A stretch of 22,723 nucleotides of DNA from Bacillota bacterium. GTDB taxonomy: Bacteria > Bacillota > Clostridia > Acetivibrionales > DSM-1351. Each line of letters starts with the position of its first letter. Position 1 is the first letter of the stretch. Of the stretch, positions 12,488 through 20,455 are shown one piece after another. The stretch covers positions 1-22,723 of the forward strand of contig JAEZIU010000098.1 in NCBI GenBank assembly GCA_023436485.1, written 5' to 3'. A model generated the notes under the pieces. That model was not told where the DNA came from. It did no database searches and saw only the letters and a program-made list of their open reading frames with translations. The position numbers and the translations under genes were made by a program.

Positions 12488-14422
12488 ATGAAAAGCATCA
12501 GTATTGATATTGAAACATTTTCTTCCGTCGATCTGGGGAAGTCGGGTGTGTACCGCTACACTGAAGCACATGATTTTGAAATATTACTTTTTGCCTATTC
12601 AGTTGATGATAGTGAAATTTATGTTGTTGATTTAGTAAAAGGAGAGCAGATACCGGATGAGGTTATATCAGCAATCTTTGACCCCAATATTATTAAATGG
12701 GCCTTCAACGCACAATTTGAACGGGTTTGTCTTTCCAGACATCTGGGTGTTTGGTTATCACCTAAATCTTGGAGGTGCACCATGGTTTGGTCTGCATATA
12801 TGGGGCTGCCACTGTCACTTGAAGGTGTCGGTACAGTAATAGGACTTGAAAAGCAGAAGCTGAAGGAAGGTAAAGAACTTATCCGCTACTTCTGTGTTCC
12901 ATGTAAACCAACAAAGTCGAATGGTGGTCGTACTAGAAATCTTCCATGGCATGAACGTGAAAAATGGAGTCAGTTTATAGCATATAATGCTCGGGATGTA
13001 GAGGTTGAGAAGAGTATAAAAGAAAAGTTGGCTAAATTTTCGGTACCGGAAGAAGAATGGTTGAACTATATACTCGACCAGCAGATTAATGACTATGGCA
13101 TAAGCTTAGATATGCCGTTTGTAAAACAGGCCCTCAGATGTGATGAACAGTTCAAAAGTATACATATTGAAAAGGCTCGCAGCATAACTGGCCTTGAGAA
13201 TCCAAATTCCACACAGCAGCTGAAAGGATGGCTTTCAGACAATGGGCTTACTGTCGATTCCCTTGATAAAGCTGCTATAAATCACCTGCTTGAGTCTGCA
13301 GACGGAGATGTTGAAGGGGCACTTCAGTTAAGGCAGGATCTAGCAAAATCTAGTGTGAAAAAGTATGCGGCCATGGAAATGGCCGTATGTAAGGATGGCA
13401 GAGCACATGGACTAATTCAGTTTTACGGAGCTAATAGAACCGGACGGTACTCTGGACGGTTAATACAGGTACAAAATCTGCCTCAGAACCACCTGCCTGA
13501 CTTGGCAGAAGCACGTGACCTTATAAAAATAGGCAGATTTGATGCTGTGGAAATGCTGTATGATTCAGTCCCGGCAGTCTTATCTGAACTTATCCGTACA
13601 GCCTTCATTCCCCAAAACGGCAATAGGTTTCTTGTGGCAGATTTTTCAGCCATCGAGGCCCGGGTCATAGCATGGCTTGCAGGAGAACACTGGAGGCAGC
13701 AGGTGTTTGCCTCTCACGGGAAAATTTATGAAGCCTCTGCTTCACAGATGTTTCATGTCCCTATTGAGGAAATTACCAAAGGGAGTCCTTTACGGCAAAA
13801 AGGCAAGGTGGCAGAATTGGCTCTCGGTTATGGCGGGTCTGTTGGAGCATTGACAGCAATGGGTGCTTTGGCAATGGGAGTGCAGGAAGAGGAACTCATG
13901 CCGCTTGTTAAAGCGTGGCGGAATGCCAATCCAAATATAGTAAAGCTATGGTGGGATGTTGATAAGGCTACATTTACTACGGTAAAGGAAAGAACAAAAG
14001 TACAGCTTGGAAGACTGGTGTTCTTCTATGAAAGCGGTATTCTTTTCATCCGGCTTCCATCAGGCAGACGGCTCTCATATGTTAAACCCAAGATTGAAAT
14101 AAACCGCTATGACCGGGAAGGAGTTACCTATGAGGGTGTGGGTGAATCTAAGAAATGGCAAAGAATTGAAAGCTATGGTCCCAAATTTGTTGAAAACATT
14201 GTCCAGGCCATCGCCCGTGATTTGCTTGCTGAGGCAATGCAACGATTAAATGCTGAAGGTTTCAGGATTGTAATGCATGTGCATGATGAAGTGGTTGCAG
14301 AAACTCAAAATCCTGACGATTTGGGCAGGATGTGTGAAATCATGGGGCAGGTGCCTGAATGGGCAAACGGACTATTACTCAGAGCAGACGGCTTTGTCTG
14401 TGATTTTTATAAAAAAGAATAA
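12488..14422 (+). CDS. Phage family A DNA polymerase with 3'-5' exonuclease
   Basis: A 644-aa DNA polymerase I-like enzyme. The exonuclease domain has D7 and E9 (IDIET), FNAQFE at 73-78 (exo II, with E78 where D is usual) and YNARD with D170 (exo III). The polymerase domain has motif A ADFSAIEAR with D385, motif B KVAELALGYGG (440-450) and motif C HVHDEV with D600 and E601. There is no 5'-3' nuclease domain, as in T7-like and prophage replicative polymerases. The start at 12488 is chosen because GGAGG lies 5 bases upstream. The in-frame ATG at 12434 lacks a ribosome binding site and would add 18 residues outside the domain. It copies the phage genome. Confidence 0.95.
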   Translation: MKSISIDIETFSSVDLGKSGVYRYTEAHDFEILLFAYSVDDSEIYVVDLVKGEQIPDEVISAIFDPNIIKWAFNAQFERVCLSRHLGVWLSPKSWRCTMVWSAYMGLPLSLEGVGTVIGLEKQKLKEGKELIRYFCVPCKPTKSNGGRTRNLPWHEREKWSQFIAYNARDVEVEKSIKEKLAKFSVPEEEWLNYILDQQINDYGISLDMPFVKQALRCDEQFKSIHIEKARSITGLENPNSTQQLKGWLSDNGLTVDSLDKAAINHLLESADGDVEGALQLRQDLAKSSVKKYAAMEMAVCKDGRAHGLIQFYGANRTGRYSGRLIQVQNLPQNHLPDLAEARDLIKIGRFDAVEMLYDSVPAVLSELIRTAFIPQNGNRFLVADFSAIEARVIAWLAGEHWRQQVFASHGKIYEASASQMFHVPIEEITKGSPLRQKGKVAELALGYGGSVGALTAMGALAMGVQEEELMPLVKAWRNANPNIVKLWWDVDKATFTTVKERTKVQLGRLVFFYESGILFIRLPSGRRLSYVKPKIEINRYDREGVTYEGVGESKKWQRIESYGPKFVENIVQAIARDLLAEAMQRLNAEGFRIVMHVHDEVVAETQNPDDLGRMCEIMGQVPEWANGLLLRADGFVCDFYKKE

Positions 14423-14501
14423 AAGAGATTAATGAAGAGGGACCTTGGAATTGTATTGTTCAAGGCTTAAACGAAAGTGCTGATAGCGTAAGGAGGATTA
14501 C

Positions 14502-14930
14502 ATGGGAATTAATAAATTTAATCTAGAAGGTTACTATGACCCCACAGCTTATGAAGCTCTTACACAAATAGAAGTAGAGGCAAAGAAAAATCCATATAGG
14601 CCTATAGTATTTATCTGCTCTCCTTTTGCAGGAGACACAGAAAGGAACATCTGCAGGGCACAGGGCTACAGCCGCTTTGCTGTAAGCAGGAACTACATTC
14701 CCTTTGCCCCTCATCTTTTATTTCCTCAGTTTCTGGATGATGAAGATAAATCTCAACGTGAACTCGGACTGTTCTTTGGAATGGTGTTTTTGGGCAAGTG
14801 CCAGGAAATGTGGGTTTTTAAGGTCTGTAACAATATTTCAAAAGGAATGGCTGTTGAAATAGAAAAAGCTAAGCAACGGAAAATACCAATCAGGTATTTT
14901 AATGAGTGGTGCGAGGAGGTCGATTCCTGA
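14502..14930 (+). CDS. DUF4406/DUF7768-like nucleoside deoxyribosyltransferase-fold protein
   Basis: A 142-aa protein with a nucleoside 2-deoxyribosyltransferase-like fold. VFICSPFAGDTERNICRAQG (36-55) is the beta-strand and nucleotide-binding loop. YIPFAPHLLFPQF follows, then GMVFLGKCQEMWVFK and SKGMAVEIEKAKQRKIPIRYF with the typical E in the AVEIEKA helix. Such proteins are frequent in phage replication modules next to VapE genes. The enzymatic role is not settled; nucleotide salvage or binding of a nucleotide signal are options. TAAGGAGG precedes the start, and the stop overlaps the next gene's ATG as TGATG. Confidence 0.85.
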   Translation: MGINKFNLEGYYDPTAYEALTQIEVEAKKNPYRPIVFICSPFAGDTERNICRAQGYSRFAVSRNYIPFAPHLLFPQFLDDEDKSQRELGLFFGMVFLGKCQEMWVFKVCNNISKGMAVEIEKAKQRKIPIRYFNEWCEEVDS

Positions 14931-17314
14931 TGAAGATAGCAGTCGGCAATAGCCGCATGGACAAAAAGTGGAAAAACAAAAACGTAACATGGGAGGAATT
15001 TCTCCAACGAGTAAGCAAAGCAATCCGAACCACTGAAACAGTGGCTGAATATAAAAAACTGTCAAAGTCGCAACAGGACGAGCTCAAAGATGTAGGCGGG
15101 TTTGTCGGAGGTCAGCTCAAGGACGGCAGGAGGAAAAACGGCAACGTCCTGTGCCGTTCCATGCTTACATTGGATATGGACTATGCCCCGCAGGGTATAT
15201 GGGATGAGATCAGTATGTTTACTGACTACAGATGCTGCATCTACTCCACACACAAACACACCCCGGAAAGTCCAAGACTTAGGCTTATCATTCCGCTTTC
15301 CAGGGAGATTTCAGAGGAAGAGTACCCTGCAGTAGGACGAATGGTGGCTAAGGATATCGGACTTGATTATTTTGATGATACGACATATGAACCCGCAAGA
15401 CTTATGTTCTGGCCTTCTACCTCCTCGGACGGGGAATTTGTGTTTGAGCAGACCGATGGGGAATTGCTTAATCCGGATGAATACCTCAAGCGTTACAAGG
15501 ACTGGAGGGATACCAGCCAATGGCCTGTTTCATCAAGGCAATCGGAAGTGGTGAGACGCAGCATAGGGAAGCAGGCAGACCCACTGACCAAAGAAGGGGT
15601 TGTCGGTACTTTCTGCAGAGCCTATTCCATAGAGGATGCAATAGATGTTTTTCTTCAAGGGATATATGAACCGAGTGTGATGGAAGGAAGATATGATTAC
15701 GTTCCCGCCGACTCCTCTGCGGGACTTGTTATATATGACGGTAAATTTGCTTACAGCCATCATGCAACAGATCCGGCTTGTGGAAAGCTGTTAAACGCCT
15801 TTGATTTGGTGCGCATCCACCGCTACCATGGTTTAGATGATAAGGTGTTAGAGAATACATCGCCCGGCAATCTGCCATCCTTCAAGGCAATGGTGGAATT
15901 TGCAGTAAAGGATGACAGGGTGAAACGGCTGCTTGCCGAGGAAAGAGCAGCCCAGGCTGCAGAGGAGTTTACTGATGATGAATCTGATCCTGACTGGCAG
16001 ACTAAACTTGAATTGGACAAAAAGGGTGAGGTGAAGAACACCCTTCGCAATCTGATTCTTATTTTGGAGAACGATGAAAAGCTTAAATCCATTGTATTTA
16101 ACCAGTTAAGTGATGGCATGGAGATAAAGGGAGAGATTCCCTGGCATCATCCCTCAAAGTTCTGGCGGGATGCAGATGATGCACAGCTGATCAGTTATAT
16201 TGACAGCCATTATGGTTCATTTACAGCACGAAACTTCGACATTGCTGTGGCAAAGGTTACAGATGACCGTTCCTACCATCCAATCCGTGAGTTTATAGCA
16301 AACCTTCCGGAATGGGACGGGATTGAAAGGGTTGACACCTTGCTGATTGATTACCTAGGGGCAACAGATAATGAGTATGTCCGTGCTGTTACAAGAAAGA
16401 TTCTGTGTGCAGCCATTGCACGTATCCTAGAGCCGGGATGCAAGTTCGATTCCATGTTGGTATTGAATGGACCACAGGGTGTCGGAAAAAGCACACTCAT
16501 AGCCAAGCTTGGAAACGAGTGGTTTTCAGACAGTCTGAGCCTTAACGACACAAAGGACAAGACAGCTGCCGAAAAGCTACAAGGCTACTGGATACTTGAA
16601 ATTGGAGAGCTTGCCGGTCTTAAAAAGGCAGAGGTTGAAACACTGAGAAGCTTTTTATCAAGACAGAATGATATATACCGTGCAAGCTTCGGCAAAAGAG
16701 CCACTCCCCACTTGAGACAGTGTGTGTTCTTTGGAACCACCAATGCTGAAAAGGGATACCTTCGTGACACAACGGGAAACAGAAGGTTCTGGCCTGTGAA
16801 AACTCCGGGCGGGTCCAAAAGGATGTCATGGCAGCTTACCAGTGAGGAAATCCTGCAGATATGGGCTGAGGTTCTGGTCTACACCAAAGCTGGTGAGCAG
16901 TTATACCTTGAACCAAGGCTTGAGACCTTTGCAAAAGAGGAGCAGCGTGAAGCGTTGGAAAGCGATGAACGTGAAGGTCTGGTACGTGACTACCTTGAAA
17001 TGCTACTGCCGGAAGGCTGGGATAAGATGGGTGCATTTGAGAGACGCAATTACTTCTGCGGTTCGGAATTTGGGGAGACCAAGAGAGAAGGCATCTATCG
17101 TAGGGAGTCTGTTTCAAATATTGAAATATGGTGTGAGTGTTTTGGCAAAGAAAGAGCCAACTTAAAGCGTCAGGACAGCAACGAGATATCTGCTATCATG
17201 GCCAAAATCGGAGGCTGGAGCGGTCTTGTTAAAAAGGAGCGTATTGCAAATTACGGTGCACAATGGCTCTATCTCCCCCAAAATCCACCTGCGTGGAGTA
17301 AAAGGAACAAATAA
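14930..17314 (+). CDS. VapE-type primase-helicase
   Basis: A 794-aa replication protein. The N-terminal part resembles archaeo-eukaryotic-type primase domains of phage: D82 and D84 in LTLDMDY, STHKHT with H108, and PRLRLIIPLSR. The C-terminal PF05272 (VapE) domain is a superfamily 3-like helicase: Walker A GPQGVGKS (514-521), Walker B YWILEIGEL (553-561), then FGTTNAEKGYLRD and TGNRRFWPV. The start at 14930 uses GAGGAGGT 9 bases upstream and the TGATG overlap with the gene before. It should unwind and prime phage DNA, probably at the repeat-rich region immediately after its stop. The length is normal for fused primase-VapE proteins. Confidence 0.93.
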   Translation: MKIAVGNSRMDKKWKNKNVTWEEFLQRVSKAIRTTETVAEYKKLSKSQQDELKDVGGFVGGQLKDGRRKNGNVLCRSMLTLDMDYAPQGIWDEISMFTDYRCCIYSTHKHTPESPRLRLIIPLSREISEEEYPAVGRMVAKDIGLDYFDDTTYEPARLMFWPSTSSDGEFVFEQTDGELLNPDEYLKRYKDWRDTSQWPVSSRQSEVVRRSIGKQADPLTKEGVVGTFCRAYSIEDAIDVFLQGIYEPSVMEGRYDYVPADSSAGLVIYDGKFAYSHHATDPACGKLLNAFDLVRIHRYHGLDDKVLENTSPGNLPSFKAMVEFAVKDDRVKRLLAEERAAQAAEEFTDDESDPDWQTKLELDKKGEVKNTLRNLILILENDEKLKSIVFNQLSDGMEIKGEIPWHHPSKFWRDADDAQLISYIDSHYGSFTARNFDIAVAKVTDDRSYHPIREFIANLPEWDGIERVDTLLIDYLGATDNEYVRAVTRKILCAAIARILEPGCKFDSMLVLNGPQGVGKSTLIAKLGNEWFSDSLSLNDTKDKTAAEKLQGYWILEIGELAGLKKAEVETLRSFLSRQNDIYRASFGKRATPHLRQCVFFGTTNAEKGYLRDTTGNRRFWPVKTPGGSKRMSWQLTSEEILQIWAEVLVYTKAGEQLYLEPRLETFAKEEQREALESDEREGLVRDYLEMLLPEGWDKMGAFERRNYFCGSEFGETKREGIYRRESVSNIEIWCECFGKERANLKRQDSNEISAIMAKIGGWSGLVKKERIANYGAQWLYLPQNPPAWSKRNK

Positions 17315-17546
17315 GGAACATATATGGAACGCAATGGAGATAAGGGTTAATTCCAATAGAACGAAAACCTGACTTCGGCACATACCATCGGAACAGGCGG
17401 CAGCCCCTTTAGTAATACACGGCTTAATATCCTGTGTTCCATTGTTCCAATAACTACTATTAAAAATAATTATATAAATAAATACAGATATAGGACACGC
17501 AAACACGTAAATACGCGCGTAAAGGACTTTTTGGATTTGGGGAACA
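17304..17546. repeat. Candidate phage replication origin with GGAACA iterons
   Basis: Six exact GGAACA/TGTTCC copies lie at 17304, 17315, 17390, 17435 (inverted), 17443 (inverted) and 17541, with GGAACG at 17326. The first three are spaced exactly 11 bases, about one helical turn. GGAACGCAATGGA (17326-17338) and TCCATTGTTCC (17438-17448) form a long imperfect inverted repeat. About 43 very AT-rich bases follow (17449-17492), like a DNA unwinding element. The region lies between the primase-helicase and nuclease genes and has no gene of its own. The origin role is inferred. Confidence 0.5.
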
Positions 17547-17562
17547 CAAAAGGAGAAGAAAA

Positions 17563-17844
17563 ATGCGAGAAAAAATAATAGAAAGACATCTGGTGGTAGA
17601 GGCTAAAAAAACTGGAGGACTTGCACTAAAGTTTATATCACCCGGCTTTGATGGAATTCCTGACAGACTTGTGCTTCTACCAAAAGGAAGAATAGCTTTT
17701 GTCGAACTAAAAAGACCTGGTGAAAAATTAAGACCGCTTCAGGTAAAAAGAAAAATACAGTTGGAATCACTCGGTTTTTTGGTTTACTGCATTGACGGCA
17801 TAGAACAGATTGGAGGTGTACTTGATGAAATACAAGCCACATGA
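17563..17844 (+). CDS. VRR-NUC domain nuclease
   Basis: A 93-aa stand-alone VRR-NUC (PF08774) protein of the PD-(D/E)xK superfamily. The catalytic pattern is complete: E7 near the N-terminus, PD at 33-34 in GIPDRLVLL, then E48-L-K50 in AFVELKRPG, and Q59 in LRPLQ. Phage VRR-NUC proteins are structure-selective nucleases usually encoded next to SNF2 helicases, as here. AAAGGAGA precedes the ATG. It overlaps the SNF2 gene by 20 bases, suggesting joint action on branched or stalled DNA. Confidence 0.93.
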   Translation: MREKIIERHLVVEAKKTGGLALKFISPGFDGIPDRLVLLPKGRIAFVELKRPGEKLRPLQVKRKIQLESLGFLVYCIDGIEQIGGVLDEIQAT

Positions 17845-19171
17845 ATACCAGACCTATGCAACCAATTTCATTTTAAACAATCCAATTGCAGCAATTCTAT
17901 TAGAGATGGGCCTTGGGAAAAGTGTAATTACTCTTAACGCTATAAATGACCTCCTATTTGACAGCTTTGAAATTATTAAAGTACTTGTAATCGCACCTCT
18001 AAGAGTTGCAAGAGACACATGGACTGCTGAAATTGCTAAATGGGAGCATCTTAAAAACATCAGAACGTCAGTGGCAATCGGTACGGAAAAACAGCGCCGT
18101 GACGCATTACTAGCGGATGCTGATATATACCTAATAAATCGTGAAAATGTTAAGTGGCTGGTGGAAAATTTCAGATTTGATTTTGACATGCTGGTAATTG
18201 ATGAACTGTCATCCTTCAAAGACCATGGTTCTCAAAGGTTCAAGGCACTCAGAAAGGTAAGACCAAATGTTAAGCGTATTGTTGGGCTTACTGGCACTCC
18301 GGCACCAAACGGTCTGATGGATTTATGGGCAGAAATAGGAATCCTTGATATGGGACAGCGTCTTGGCAGATTTATTGGTGGCTACCGTGAAAGATACTTC
18401 ATGCCCGACAAGAGAAACCAGACAACAATCTTTTCATACAAGCTCCGTGAGGGTGCGGAGGAAGCTATCTATGAGAAAATTTCGGACATCTGTATAAGCA
18501 TGAAAAGCCTAGACTATCTGAAAATGCCAGAGTGTGTGATAAACAATTTAGAGGTGGAGATGTCCGCTAACGAAGCTAAACTATACCAAAAGCTTAAAAA
18601 AGACATGATTTTGCCTTTTAATGAAGGAGACATTGATGCAAAAAGCAGTGTAGGTCTTTCGAATAAGCTTTTGCAGATGGCAAACGGTGCGGTTTATGAT
18701 GAAATCGGAAATGCAAAATATATACATGACCGAAAGCTTGATGCACTTGAAGATTTGGTTGAAGCGGCAAATGGGAAACCGGTACTGATTGCCTATTGGT
18801 TCAAACATGACATACAGCGCATCTGTGAGAGGTTTTCTGCTGTTAAATTGGATACTTCGGAAGATATATCAAAGTGGAATGCGGGAGAAATATCGATTGC
18901 GATTATTCACCCGGCTTCTGCAGGACATGGTCTCAATTTACAAGTGGGCGGCTCAACTTTGATATGGTTTGGATTGACTTGGAGCCTTGAACTATATCAG
19001 CAGACAAATGCAAGATTATGGCGACAAGGTCAGAAAAACACTGTTGTAATTCATCATATCATAACAAAAGGAACTATTGATGAGGATGTTCTGAAAGCCT
19101 TGGTTAGTAAGGAGGATACACAGGAAGCCTTAATTGAGGCAGTAAAAGCGAATTTGTGTGGAGGAGGTTGA
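17825..19171 (+). CDS. SNF2-family DNA helicase/ATPase
   Basis: A 448-aa single-chain SNF2 (DEAD-like superfamily 2) protein. Motif I is LLEMGLGKSVITL (GLGKS at 29-33), Ia LVIAPLRVARDTW, and II VIDELSSFKD with DELSS at 126-130 instead of DEAH. Motif III is LTGTPAPNG (155-163), V GHGLNLQ, and VI QQTNARLWRQGQ. The start at 17825 is chosen because GGAGGTG lies 8 bases upstream. It likely remodels DNA or protein-DNA complexes in phage replication together with the overlapping VRR-NUC nuclease. All ATPase motifs are intact. Confidence 0.93.
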   Translation: MKYKPHEYQTYATNFILNNPIAAILLEMGLGKSVITLNAINDLLFDSFEIIKVLVIAPLRVARDTWTAEIAKWEHLKNIRTSVAIGTEKQRRDALLADADIYLINRENVKWLVENFRFDFDMLVIDELSSFKDHGSQRFKALRKVRPNVKRIVGLTGTPAPNGLMDLWAEIGILDMGQRLGRFIGGYRERYFMPDKRNQTTIFSYKLREGAEEAIYEKISDICISMKSLDYLKMPECVINNLEVEMSANEAKLYQKLKKDMILPFNEGDIDAKSSVGLSNKLLQMANGAVYDEIGNAKYIHDRKLDALEDLVEAANGKPVLIAYWFKHDIQRICERFSAVKLDTSEDISKWNAGEISIAIIHPASAGHGLNLQVGGSTLIWFGLTWSLELYQQTNARLWRQGQKNTVVIHHIITKGTIDEDVLKALVSKEDTQEALIEAVKANLCGGG

Positions 19172-19176
19172 ATGCG

Positions 19177-19572
19177 ATGACAAAGAAAGAATTATCGCAG
19201 CTATATTATTTAAACCGTGAAATAGTACAGTTACAGGAGAGACTGTCACAACTAGATAGCTTAGCCACATCCTCCACTCAAAAAATTACTGGTATGCCTT
19301 TTGGGACTGGAGTATCTGACATGGTTGGACGGTATGCTACAGAAATTGCAGATTTAAAAGCCTTGTTGGATTTGAATCTTAAAAAGTGTTTCTACGAACT
19401 TAACAAGCTAAATCATTACATAGAAAGTGTAGAAGATGTTCAGATGCGGATGATACTAAGCTTGAGATATATAAATGGTTTGAGTTGGGTTCAAGTAGCA
19501 GCCAGTATTGGTGGAGGTAACTCCGATAAGACAGTGCAAATGGCTGTCAATCGATTTTTGAAGAAAAATTAA
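19177..19572 (+). CDS. ArpU/DUF1492-like late transcription regulator
   Basis: A 131-aa protein. Residues 1-90 form a coiled or helical region (LNREIVQLQERLSQLDSL). The C-terminal 40 residues are sigma region 4-like: VQMRMILSLRYINGLSWVQV, then AASIGGGNSDKTVQMAVNRF. This is the DUF1492/ArpU type, which in Firmicute phages (compare RinA) activates late or packaging genes. GGAGGAGG precedes ATG 19177; the earlier ATG at 19172 meets a stop after two codons. It closes the early module, and a tandem repeat with a -10 box follows at once, its probable target. Confidence 0.85.
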   Translation: MTKKELSQLYYLNREIVQLQERLSQLDSLATSSTQKITGMPFGTGVSDMVGRYATEIADLKALLDLNLKKCFYELNKLNHYIESVEDVQMRMILSLRYINGLSWVQVAASIGGGNSDKTVQMAVNRFLKKN

Positions 19573-19576
19573 AGTT

Positions 19577-19608
19577 GTTACTTTTGTTACTTTTATCTGT
19601 GATAAGAT
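19577..19608 (+). promoter_or_regulatory. Candidate activator-dependent late promoter
   Basis: A perfect tandem 9-bp repeat GTTACTTTT (19577-19585 and 19586-19594) sits 8 bases before TAAGAT (19603-19608). No proper -35 hexamer is present; the repeats occupy its place. That is the form expected for a promoter needing an activator, most likely the DUF1492 protein encoded just before it. A terminator-like hairpin follows 12 bases later. Confidence 0.5.
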
Positions 19609-19620
19609 TGAAATATGAAA

Positions 19621-19665
19621 GAAGAACCTCAAGAGTGGATGTAAAAACCGGGGGTTCTTCTTTTG
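19621..19665 (+). terminator. Hairpin with weak T-run after the regulator gene
   Basis: GAAGAACCTC (19621-19630) pairs with GGGGTTCTTC (19651-19660) over ten positions, one being a T·G pair, followed by TTTTGT. It may terminate the early transcript or attenuate the late one. Confidence 0.55.
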
Positions 19666-19741
19666 TATTTGCAGGCAGTGTGCGTTGCTCCTTTCAAACA
19701 TTGCCTGCATCTTAATTCAATTTTGATGGGAGCTGAATAAA

Positions 19742-20095
19742 ATGCCAATGAAACCGCTTAAACCCTGCAAGCACCCAGGTTGTCCCGAACTGACAATCGG
19801 TTGCTATTGTGATAAGCATAGCAGCTTAAAAAATAACAAACGTGAGAGTGCAGAAAGACGTGGCTATGACAGCAGATGGAGAGTAGCAAGAAAAGGGTAC
19901 TTAATCAGCCACCCTTTATGTGTATCTTGCCTTAAGGATAAAAAGATGGTGAAGGCTGAGGTTGTTGACCACATTGTTCCCCATAGAGGTAACAAGACAC
20001 TCTTTTGGGATGAGAGCAACTGGCAGGCACTTTGCAAGAAGTGTCATGATAGGAAGACAATGACCGAGGATAGATATCAGGAGTATAAATATTAA
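19742..20095 (+). CDS. HNH endonuclease, probably a packaging accessory
   Basis: A 117-aa HNH nuclease. The catalytic block is VVDHIVPHRGN (D76, H77), then N93 in ESNWQALC and H102 in CKKCHDRKT. C60/C63 and C98/C101 make the structural zinc site. Extra cysteines at 9, 14, 21 and 23 with H26 may form a second small zinc site at the N-terminus. GGGAG precedes the ATG. Small HNH proteins next to terminase genes are needed for cos cleavage in HK97-like and several Firmicute phages, and a GC-rich symmetric block follows directly. Confidence 0.92.
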   Translation: MPMKPLKPCKHPGCPELTIGCYCDKHSSLKNNKRESAERRGYDSRWRVARKGYLISHPLCVSCLKDKKMVKAEVVDHIVPHRGNKTLFWDESNWQALCKKCHDRKTMTEDRYQEYKY

Positions 20096-20112
20096 TGCGT
20101 AAAGGTTAGCCA

Positions 20113-20204
20113 ACCCCCCTAGGGGGTATAAAATCTCTGCAAACCTCAGAGCCGCAACCGCCGCCCCCCTCGACGCGAATTTTCGCAGAATTAAGCAAGG
20201 GGGG
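20113..20204. other. Candidate cos/packaging site
   Basis: The 12-bp palindrome CCCCCTAGGGGG (20115-20126) lies 19 bases after the HNH stop. A second C-run, CCGCCCCCCTCG (20161-20172), and GGGGGG (20199-20204) enclose the hairpin GCGAA-TT-TTCGC (20175-20186). This C/G-run-rich block stands out from the AT-rich surroundings and is non-coding. I recall similar blocks between HNH and small-terminase genes in other clostridial phages. Its identity as cos is inferred. Confidence 0.5.
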
Positions 20205-20369
20205 ATATCATTTAAGATGGTAATAGGGATGAAAAGCCACAAGCCAAGGTGCATACGGGATATTTCGTTTTGCAAAAAGGTATTAATGTCCTGTTTGGTT
20301 TAATCACTTGAAAGTTCTGATAAATCAAGGGTTTTAGAATAACTTTAGTATACAAACACTAATAATGAA
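20205..20369 (+). other. Intergenic stretch with a possible 28-codon remnant
   Basis: An ORF of 28 codons starts at ATG 20217, 12 bases after the G-run, which could act as a ribosome binding site. It reads MVIGMKSHKPRC and onward and stops at 20303. It lies where small terminase genes often begin, so it may be a truncated start of one. Nothing else recognisable is present before the terminator. Confidence 0.25.
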
Positions 20370-20413
20370 AACGCTTAAAAGACTATGAAAAATAGTTGTT
20401 TTAAGCGTTTTTT
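20370..20413 (+). terminator. Strong intrinsic terminator
   Basis: AACGCTTAAAA (20370-20380) and TTTTAAGCGTT (20399-20409) pair perfectly over 11 bp. The inner ACTAT/ATAGT extends the stem, and six Ts end it (20408-20413). It separates the HNH/cos region from the following genes, which therefore need their own promoter. A weak TTAAGC-17-TAAAAT pair (20401-20429) is the only candidate. Confidence 0.85.
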
Positions 20414-20455
20414 GCATTGTTTGTAAAATACTGTTTACGCAGAAAGGGATAAAGC

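Noticed and set aside
16836..17117. Minus-strand and alternative-frame ORFs of 90-110 codons within the VapE gene
   Set aside because: They are shadows of a long gene with clear helicase motifs; they have no ribosome binding sites or domains.
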